In this document: in pieces, positions 55,858 through 64,000 of the stretch
Numbering within the stretch: the stretch's first letter is position 1
How the letters are laid out: each line of letters starts with the position of its first letter
From: Bathynomus jamesi
Taxonomy: Eukaryota; Arthropoda; Malacostraca; Isopoda; Cirolanidae
Length of the DNA: 64,000 nucleotides
Direction: 5' to 3'
Assembly (NCBI GenBank): GCA_023014485.1
Contig: JAJOZX010009061.1
Span: 111,862 to 175,861 of the forward strand
Translations under genes and position numbers: made by a program
The notes under the pieces: generated by a model
Databases searched by the model: none
Told to the model about the DNA's origin: nothing
What the model saw: the letters and a program-made list of their open reading frames with translations, nothing else

Positions 55858-56790
55858 GTGGTAAAAAACATTAAAAGTGAAGAACCTAAAGCCACTCTTC
55901 AAACTTTTCAGACTGCAGCCTCAAATATGCCTCAACCTAAAAAGGCTGGTCCTAACTTTAAAAAGTGTAAATTTTGTGATGGCAACCACTCTTTAATTCG
56001 CTGTTCTAAATATGACACACTTCAAAAAAGACTTAAAAGATGTCAAGAAATTGATTTATGCTCTCATTGTTCGAGCATCAGACATTTGGGAAACAATTGT
56101 CCTGGTAAAGCTAACAAGCTCTCATTTTCTTGTGCAACATGCGGTTTGAACTCTCATATTTCAGCATTATGTCCCAAGTTGGATTCAAATAAAATAACGA
56201 ATGTTGTCGAGACTCGGGTAAACAGTGTATCGGTGCATGCATTTCTTCGGAGAATCATATATTTCGAAGTCGCGGCGTCTTGTTACCTACCGTAACTCTA
56301 GAATTTGTAAATCAAAATAATGTCAAATCAATTAGGTGTTTGCTAGATTTAGCTTCACAAAGATCATATATCAGACCCTCGGTTCTAGATGGTTGGGACT
56401 GTCAATTAAAGAACCTAAATTCGAATGTCTAATAAGAACCTTTATTGGATCTCAAGTTAGAGAAATTCAAGAAGTGGAGTTGGGTGTAAGGCTGAATCCA
56501 TCTAAAGCTACTCTCAAGAACTTCATCGTAGATGAAAAGATGGATTTAGATTATACCGTTCCAGAATTAAAAAACGTGATTTCTCAACTTCAAAAAGAAG
56601 GAATTACATTCGGGGACAAGTCCTTCTATAACCTTCAGAATGATTTTGTCTCAAACATTGAATGATTAATTGGAATTGATGTGCTTCAAGATTTTATGCC
56701 ATTCTCCTTCGTAAAACTCAAGAATGGTACTGCCATATCAGTTTCTCAAGGACTCGTCAGTTTTCTTCAAGAACTGTTAAAAAATTATGA
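55858..56790 (+). pseudogene. BEL/Pao nucleocapsid and protease region
   Basis: Zinc-binding residues appear in CKFCDGNHSLIRC and in CSHCSSIRHLGNNC and CATCGLNSHISALC (55960-56170). The protease segment begins near 56336 with CLLDLASQRSYIR, where the usual active-site Asp sits in LLD. Frameshifts near 56240 and 56390 break the frame. Further on, LSLTETDGSDSSFDSS-type low-complexity sequence forms a linker to the reverse transcriptase. Confidence 0.65.
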
Positions 56791-56940
56791 CTAGAAAGAT
56801 CTGAAATAGATCAACAAAATTCCCTTCCTCTGACTGAGACTGATGGATCAGATTCGAGTTTCGATTCGAGTTTCGATTCGAGTTTCGAGGCAGCGGAGCA
56901 ATCTGCTGTTCAAGTTTAAAAACCTACTAATTCAGGGCTT

Positions 56941-58990
56941 TTGGGGTGTAAAAACCCTTGGCATTGTTCCCTTTTTAAACTTACTAACCTCTCAAGTGAA
57001 ACACCGAATCGAAGCTTAGCTTCAAATATTCAAATACCCTGTTTAAATCAGGACTCAAATGATTTACAGATTCACGAGTCTGGAGATGGGAAGAGTTCGC
57101 TTGCGGTCTTCAACGATGATGAACCGGGTCTTCATTCTATCGTGAACTGTCATGAATCCGACCCCAAGTTATTTCAATCCTTTGTGTCACTGTAAATCCA
57201 ACTCCGATCTAGACTTAGGTCTGGAAAATTTATATAAATTGGAGTCTATAGGTATAGATGAGAGTTCAAATGGTAGTTTGGATGAGATCAACGTTAAACA
57301 ATTTAATAACTATACATCTGTCTGGTGGCCAATATTATGTCGAGTTACCGTGGCATGAAGAGCTAATTAACCGTATTCTATCTAATCATAAAATAGCATT
57401 GTCAACTCTAAAAAGGGTAATTGGATTTCTCAATAAGAAAAACTTGCACTCTAAATATGCTGATGTATTTAAACAGCAATTAGATGATGGGATAATTGAA
57501 AGGTTTGATGTGACTCCAGACCAATATCAGAACTACATCTGGATACCTCATAGGCTGGTCATTAGGGTAGGAGATCAAGTTACAACTAAAATAAGGCCAG
57601 TTTTCAATTGTAGTTTGAAAACAGGTGAAGCTCCTTCTCTTAATGAAGCTGCATATCCTGGTGTAGACCTCATGAATTCACTATTTACCTTATTATGCTC
57701 ATTCAGAACCAATCAATACGTAATCCTTTCAGATATAAAGCAGGCATTTCTTCAAATCAAGCTCAAGCTTGATGTTGATAAAATAGGTTTTGTTTTTTCT
57801 GGGAGGAGGATGGTCAATTATTAACTTATTGGTATACTACCATAGTATTTGGTCTGGCCAGTTCACCTTTCATACTCAACTGTCATTAAATATCACGCCA
57901 ATCGGTATCTAGATGATTTATGTTCTGAGGTTCTCAAGAAACATTTTTATGTGGATAATTTAATTTTCACGAATTCAGATCCAGAATTACTTCTGGAATT
58001 ATACTCCTTTAAATCAGAGAATGTCTGAGGGAGGTTTCAACCTTAGTCTAGATTGGTGTTCCATGATCTGTCTCAAAAACACAATGGTTCAAGATCAAAA
58101 TGTTGTTCAACATGAATGCTTGGAAAAGGTGCTGGGTTATCACTTTGATGTAAGTCGGGACTTAATCTTGCTGTCAGAATATGATCTAGACCCTGAAGCT
58201 TGTACCAAGCGCCAAATCCTTTCCTAAATTTCTAAATTTTTTGATCCATTATCCCTTTACCTCTCAGTTACCATTCAGGGTAGGCTTCTCATGAGAAAAT
58301 TGTGGAAGCTTAAGTTGTCTTGGGATGATACAGTCGGTCAAGATGAATTGAAGGTTTGGACTAAGATTTACAAAGATTTACAAATATCTTCAAGAACTTT
58401 CAAATCTTTCTTTCAAACGTTCAGCTTTCGATTCTGGCAACTCTGCTTCATTAGTCATTTTTTGTGACGCTAGTGTCAGTTGTTACGGATTTGCAGTCTA
58501 TGCAGTTGGCCCTTCAGGATCAAACTTAGTTTTTTCCAAGGCTAAGTGGCTCCTATTCAAGCACGTACTTTACCTACTTTGGAATTACTTTGTTTACCTA
58601 GCGTTCAAATGTCTTCCTCAATTTCTCTCATCCATTAAAGCTCAGTTCTCAAATACCAAGATTTTTGTTGATGCTCATATTGTGCTGTCTTGGGTCATTT
58701 CGTCAGACCTCAATGTCAAAATAAAAAACATGTTTGTTCGAAATCGAATTCAGGATATTAGACATATGCATCAAGAAATTCAAACTAAATTCAGTATTTC
58801 AATATCATTTAATTATGTCTCAACTAAAGAAAACCCCGCAGATTTCATTACTCGGGGAATATCATTTAGAGAATTTGAGAACAATCTAGAACTCTGGATG
58901 CATGGTCCTGAATGGTTAATTCTAGATTCATCATTTTGGCCTAAATACTGTATGATTTTCAGTGCCTATCTAACCCAAACAAATTAAAGA
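56941..58990 (+). pseudogene. BEL/Pao reverse transcriptase and RNase H
   Basis: Upstream PVWWPLLCR-like sequence is followed by the reverse transcriptase: KIRPVFNCSLKTGEAPSLNE, YVILSDIKQAFLQIKL (57600-57770), and, after frameshifts, FYVDNLIFTNSDPELLLELY near 57945, where YVDN stands in the YVDD position. RNase H: VIFCDASVSCYGFAVYAV near 58460 and a later segment, DAHIVLSWVISSDLNVKIK. Then ENPADFITRGISFREFENN, the usual connection before integrase. Multiple stops and frameshifts. Confidence 0.75.
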
Positions 58991-59063
58991 CACAATCAGC
59001 TACAATTACATCAGTCACTTTAAATGCTGGTAAAACTGAACCCAGGTAAAACTGAACCCATTC

Positions 59064-60685
59064 TTGACATCAAACGGTTTTCAAACATTCACAAAGTATA
59101 GAATCACGGCTTATGTACTAAAGTTTGTTTTCAAATGCAGAAGGAAACCCAATGTAGATGTGGATAGGGGTAGTAGGTTGTATTGGCTATACATCATGCA
59201 ACTTGAATCCTTTGACAAAGAAAATAAATTTCTTGAAACGGTTCAAGAAAATCCCAATCAGCAAGTTCCCAATCTGGTCAACCGTCTGGATCTCTTTCTA
59301 GACGAAGTCAGATTGATTCGAACCAAGGGAAGACTTTCAAGAACAAACGTGTATGATTATGACATCATAAATCCCATATTACTAGGTAAACATCATCACT
59401 TCACTGAATTAATAGTTCGAGATTGTCACTCTAGATGCAAGCATTTAGGTATTCAATCCACCTTAACAATGCTGCGCTTGCAGGGGTTTTGGATCACTAG
59501 TGCAAGACAAACCATCAAGCGTATCATTTCTAGTTGCATTACTTGCAGAAAATACAATCAATTTTCTTACAAGTATCCCAAATTCACCAATTCCTAAGCA
59601 TCAGATGCGTTTGTTCACTCCCTAAAACATGTTGGGGTTGACTTCACAGGTCACGTTTGGGTCAAAGACCTTGACTCGGGAAAAACTGTCAAGATTTATT
59701 TTGCTCTATACTGGTCTTTACATAAGAGCCATACATTTAGATCTGCTTCCTGATATGAGTACCAAATCTTTCTTGCTCTCATTCCAGAGATTCACTAATC
59801 TATATGGTGTTTGCGACAGAGTTTACAGCGACAATGCTAAAAGTTTCATTCAAGGTGGTAAGGCATTAGAAGACTCTTTAAATTCTAACGAATTTCAAGA
59901 GCACATGCGAGCCAGTGGTATCAAACACATCCGGCTTCCAGTTTATTCAGCCTGGATGGGATCTGCTTGGGAGCGTCTCATTCGAGTAGTGAAAAGCTGC
60001 CTTTTCAAAACCATTGGGCGTTCTGTTCTAGATCATTTCGATCTACTGACCTTGCTAACTAGCATTCAAAACGCTGTGAACTCTCGTCCGCTAACATACG
60101 TCTCGTCAGAGACTGAATTATCAAGCTTAACGCCTAATTCATTCCTTAAACACCAAAAGGAATCTTTGGTATTCAAGTTTGAAACTGATGATGATCCTTT
60201 ATGGTCACAAAATCCCCCTACTCATAACGAACTCAACAAATTGTTTGAATTATTGAACAAAAAGTATTCTCAATTTAGACAATGGTGGTATGAGTACCTG
60301 TTGAGTTTTCGAGAACAGAGAACATAGTCGAGATTTATACGAATCAGACTGGGTTAATCGCATCAAAGTTGGCGATGTGGTCTTGATTAAATCAACTACT
60401 AAAACCAGACCCTTTAGGCAGATGGGACGCATCCTGCATTTGTTTGTAGGCGATGATAACAAAGTCAGAAGTGTTCAACTCAAGAGATCAGATAACGAAG
60501 TTTTAAATTATCCTATTTGTCACCTGTATCCATTAGAAATCTCGATTACTCATAATGGTGCTCGTCAAGACCTTCCAAATTTGAAAGATGTTCAAAGAGA
60601 AAAACCTAATCAAAGACCCACTAGGAAAGCTGCAATTCATTGCAAACAGAGGCTCAAGGACCTACTAAATAGGGAAGACGATTAG
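59064..60685 (+). pseudogene. BEL/Pao integrase and C-terminal domain
   Basis: The zinc-binding H2C2 module spans HHHFTELIVRDCHSRCKHLG to CITCRK (59395-59560). The catalytic core contains VGVDFTGHVWV-type sequence (first Asp), VYSDNAKSFIQGG (second Asp, near 59825) and SAWMGSAWERLIRVVKS (Glu, near 59965). After a frameshift near 60320, RIKVGDVVLIKSTTKTRPF, GRILHLFVGDDNKVRSVQLK and NYPICHLYPLEI match the C-terminal domain usual in BEL elements. Integrase inserts the cDNA into the host genome. Three frameshifts or stops in this span. Confidence 0.8.
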
Positions 60686-60767
60686 GGTTAGGATTAAGAT
60701 TAGATTTAAGATGGTTATGGGTTCAAAAAGGTTAAAAAAAAAAATACAAAAAAATATTGGTGGTGGG

Positions 60768-61477
60768 TGTCATATATCAAATTTTAAGATTGACTGCAAT
60801 TTTAGATTTTAAATTGCAGTTTCTCCGTCGGGAGGTTATTAGATTTATTTTCTTATTTTTCATTATATTCAATCATTAATTTAACAAAGGGTGGTTCAAC
60901 TTCAGTACGGATATATCTACCGTATTTTCAAACCACTACAACCATAAACCGTTCCGGCTGCCTCGTTAAATCTGCTGGTTTTATGGTTTTTAGAAAGACT
61001 TGATAGTGAAGTTGTTGGATGGTTTAAATGGTTTCAAAGCACTGAATAGTGAGGTTATAGAAGAATTCTGTTCAAATTTGTTCAGTTAACTGTGTTGTTT
61101 TTTTTCTTCAGGTTTGATCGGTGTATCATAGTAAAGTGCATTAAATTGCATTCATGTTTAAGTTCAATCATCTATTTCAAATTAGGCTATTATAAGGCTG
61201 TTAGGTATAACATTTCCCTTTCAGAAAACAGGCAATCTTCTTTACCTTGATAATACTTGAATATAAAGTGTTTACACCTAAAACTACTAAGGTAATGGTT
61301 TATTTTGTTTTCATAGAATAAGACAATTACTACCAACTAAAGAGGGTGTTAAACTATAAACAAGTTTAACCCTCTGATAGCATAAAACTTCTATCAGCGG
61401 GAATCAATAATATTATTCAGGATTTAATTTATGATTCGGGAAGTAATTCGTAATCTTAATTTAGTGTTAATAAATAA
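60768..61477 (+). repeat. 3' LTR of the BEL element, truncated
   Basis: Starts TGTCATATATC after TGGTGGTGGG and matches the 5' LTR from 60838 on. It ends at TTAATAAATA near 61470, where unrelated repeat sequence begins (61478-61615). It contains a 21-bp segment (61244-61264) inverted relative to the 5' LTR (49973-49993). Confidence 0.75.
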
Positions 61478-61615
61478 ATATATATAATGTTTCAGACCAA
61501 CAAAGACCCTAGGATCCACTCATGGCTGGTCTACCTAACTGTGTTCGTAATCGTGTATTGTGTATGTCCTCCGTGGTGGCGGAGGGGACCTACAATTTTA
61601 CGTGGTTCCGAACCA
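61478..61615. repeat. SINE-like fragment
   Basis: The words GGGGACCTACAATTTTACG and TGGTTCCGAACCAC resemble the tail of the SINEs at 26262 and 27108 (GACCTACAGTTTAACG, GGAATCCGAACCACG). The head is not recognisable. Confidence 0.4.
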
Positions 61616-63017
61616 CAAGAACATAAGAAATTTATGTAAAAACTGCCGGTAAATTGGCAACGACCAATTTTTATGAAACAAATAATTATCAATTTAAAAC
61701 TAATTAATTATCGATTTAAAACTAAAGATAGAATCTCTGGATCCAGAGGATCAAGTCATAATAGACTACTATCCACAAATATGTTACTCTATATCTATTT
61801 ATAATGGACATGCAAATATATCAGATCCAAAGAATCCAGTCAATTTCATTACGGTATCCATCAAGTCACGGTCCATATCGATTGCGGACCAAGTCAAAAT
61901 TTACAACCATATACATTACAATATATACACTTACGAGGAAAAGTGTAGGTGTGGCTGTAAAGACTGTACAGTAATGTAGAAATGTGTGTGGACCCATTTT
62001 GGGTCTCCCATTTAAAGGTGTTTGTGGGGCAAGTGAAGAGCATGAGTTTTTCAATACCTCACAGTTAGTATCCCCTAACCCAAGACGCTGCCTCCCTATA
62101 TCCCACAACACTTGTCTTGAGCTGTGGGATCTATCCCCACAAAGCCTTAATTTTACTACCTTAAACTATACCCTTTCTATCAACATATGCGTCTAATCGA
62201 TTTTTAAAACATGTTTATAGACGTGCTACTAATTACTTCTACCGGCAAACTATTCCAGCTATTTACTATTCTATGCGTAAAAAAGTTTTTCGCAACTGCT
62301 GTCTCGAACCTTCTACTTGTCAACTTACACCCGTTATTTCTAGTCTCATTATATTGAGATATTTCGAAAAAGCTATCTCTATCTACGTTATCGAACCCAT
62401 TCATAATTTTGAAAACCTGGATTAGATCACCCCTTAACCTCATAGTCTCGAGTGTTGTCAATTTTAACTCCTTAAGCCTATCCTCGTACGACTTTGACCT
62501 AAGCGACGGAATCATCTTCGTTGCTCGTCTTTGAACTCTTTCGATTTTGTCTATATCTTTGCGCATATTCGGATTCCAAAATTGGACCGCGTACTCCAAA
62601 TGGGGTCTAACTAATGATTTATAAAGAGGAACTATAATATCGCGCGATTTGTACTCAAAATTTCGAGCTATAAAACTAAAACTTTGTTCGCCTTATTGAC
62701 CGCTGCTGTATTTTGTTTCGCTACTTTTAAATCACCAGTGACTATAACTCCTAAATCTTTTTCTGCTCTACGCTTGTTAAATCTTTCCCTGACATACTAT
62801 ACGCAAAATTACCGTTACGCGAACCTATATGCAAAATTTTGCACTTAACGTTAAATCTCATTTGCCATGTGACTGACCAATCAACGATTTTATTCAGATC
62901 TTCGTGAATTTTACCTCTTCGTCATTAATCGCCCTACCACCCAGCTTCGTGTCATCCGCAAACTTTGAAACTACTGACTAGGCCGACATTTAAATCGTTA
63001 ATATATATATATACAGT

Positions 63018-63049
<32 letters not shown>

Positions 63050-63480
63050 AGAAAAAGCAAGGGGCCCAATACAGAACCCTGAGGAACGCCACTCGCTACA
63101 TTAACCCAACACGACTCCGCTCCATCAACGACCACCCTCTTTTTCCTCCCTCGCAACCACTCTTCTAGCCAATGTATTACTACACCCCTGATTCCATGAG
63201 CCTTAGTTTTTTCAATGAGTCTTTTGTGCGGCACGGTGTCAAACGCTTTTTGAAAATCTAAACTACACACCTCAACCGCCCGATGTCTATTGTAAACGTC
63301 AACCACGCTTTGGAAAAATTCTAAGAGATTAGTTAAGCAAGATTTGTTTCGCCTAAATCCGTGCTGCGTATTTCTAACTAGCTTATGCACTTCTAAGTGT
63401 TCGACTATACGATCCTAATTATTGATTCCAGTAGCTTACCTACAACAGACGTTAAACTGATTGGCCTATAATTTCCCGCC
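61616..63480 (-). mobile_element. Second LINE, sharing the 3' UTR of the first
   Basis: Minus strand. The 3' UTR (61616-62145) matches 50161-50815 with deletions. The coding region is a different protein: AVQFWNPNMRKDIDKIERVQ and RRATKMIPSLRSKSYEDRLK (62204-62599), and upstream HGFRRNKSCLTNLLEFF, VCSLDFQKAFDTVPHKRLIE and ASGVPQGSVLGPLLFLIYI (63000-63390). The catalytic FADD region is replaced by an (AT)n array at 63000-63048. Frameshifts elsewhere. 5' truncated near 63480. Confidence 0.8.
63000..63049. repeat. (AT)n inside a LINE reverse transcriptase
   Basis: About 48 bases of AT with short breaks (ACAGTATAT, AATAT), placed exactly between codons for LLFLIYI and the segment that should hold the catalytic aspartates. 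Confidence 0.95.
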
Positions 63481-64000
63481 GAACCTATAAATATAAATAA
63501 ATAAATAAAAAAATTTTTTCACAAATATGAGTACTGGTCCTAAATTTCGAGGCCACTTAAAATGTGGAAAAAAATCTTACTTTTAAAACTGAAAACCCAA
63601 ACCAGAAAAAAAAATATTTCAATATATTGAACTTTCTCACTTTTTCAAACGTTTCAACCGAATATTATGAATCCTATTTGTCGAAACATCACATGGTTTA
63701 ACTTATTTCATAAAATTTTTAAGTTAATTTAATTTTGAAACGTTAATTAGTTTTTATTTTAGGATCGAGTTATTTATTGAAACGTTTCATTGATCCAAAA
63801 CAAAGGGTTGATCATACATTCATTAATAGTTCGTATTTCTGTTTTCTATGAGCCCGGGTAACGTTTTTTATTCCCTTCGTTTATTCCCTTCGTTTATTTA
63901 CTGTAGTATTTGTTTCAGGTATTTTAAAATAAAATAAGTTTTAAAACGAAGTAAAATTCAGTTTTGCTTCCATGTATGATTAGATGTTTTCAAACATAAC
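63481..64000. other. No gene seen
   Basis: Begins with an (AAAT)n-like tract (63487-63512). The remainder is AT-rich with repeated words such as GAAACGTTTCA and GTTTATTCCCTTC, with no reading frame or terminal repeat I can support. Confidence 0.5.

Larger units (their letters stand above)
49558..61477 (+). mobile_element. BEL/Pao LTR retrotransposon, interrupted in both LTRs
   Basis: The 5' LTR (49558-50156 plus 53944 onward) and 3' LTR (from about 60768 to 61477) share TTATTAGATTTATTTTCTTA, GTACGGATATATCTACCG and AGTAATTCGTAATCTTAATT. The 3' LTR probably starts at TGTCATATATC after a purine run (TGGTGGTGGG). The 5' copy lacks the first 70 bases, replaced by (AT)n. A LINE (50157-53943) splits the 5' LTR and other repeats cut off the 3' LTR after TTAATAAATA. 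Gag and pol lie at 54837-60685 and carry many lesions. A primer-binding site was not identified. Confidence 0.85.

Overview
This is a eukaryotic, almost certainly arthropod, intergenic and intronic window dominated by transposable elements. The evidence is AT-rich DNA, spliceosomal introns, long (AT)n, (GT)n and (GA)n arrays, TTAGG-like motifs, and Tc1/mariner, hAT-like, Helitron, BEL/Pao, CR1/Jockey-like LINE and tRNA-derived SINE sequences. Some LINE segments (18.6-21.5 kb) read like elements I associate with decapod crustaceans, so a crustacean is my best guess, held loosely. There is no bacterial-style operon, rRNA gene or CRISPR array.

Layout. 1-10.1 kb: a minus-strand relic of an unnamed, possibly nuclease-like gene. 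It is split by a hAT-type element (500-4648) that itself contains a second transposon (1083-4576), by a minus-strand transposon (4707-8505) that contains a 589-bp palindromic MITE, and by a small MITE (9576-9809). Target-site duplications let the nesting order be read directly. 10.5-13.3 kb: a mariner relic fused to a LINE 3' end, microsatellites and a 442-bp hairpin. 14.1-17.8 kb: the clearest host gene, a TATA-driven three-exon gene for a 67-residue secreted Gly/His-rich peptide. Its introns hold several MITEs. 18.5-23.7 kb: LINE relics, a possible solo LTR and a mariner relic. 24.5-25.9 kb: a decayed tandem paralogue of the peptide gene with an equal-length exon 2, an in-frame stop and a hAT MITE in intron 2.

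26-30 kb: two SINEs, a mariner MITE, a non-autonomous Helitron with a G-rich minisatellite, and palindromic MITEs. 29.9-34.3 and 39.9-43.4 kb: two copies of one inverted-repeat element. One was invaded by a 3000-bp CACTG-ended transposon, the other by a TAGGGTGG-ended transposon with a 740-codon frame. Each copy supplies an empty-site control for the other. 34.3-39.6 kb: a mariner, a minus-strand relative of the TAGGGTGG transposases and a hAT relic. 43.4-49.5 kb: a mariner, two hAT elements, a fifth transposase of the TAGGG superfamily and a palindromic MITE. 49.5-61.5 kb: a BEL/Pao LTR retrotransposon whose 5' LTR is split by a nearly complete LINE. 61.6-63.5 kb: a second LINE sharing the first one's 3' UTR but not its coding sequence.

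Most coding material here is decaying selfish DNA. The likely cellular genes are the secreted peptide gene and its broken duplicate, with the nuclease-like relic possibly a third. Boundaries marked by terminal repeats and target duplications were read base by base. Protein family names are by recognition, not by search.
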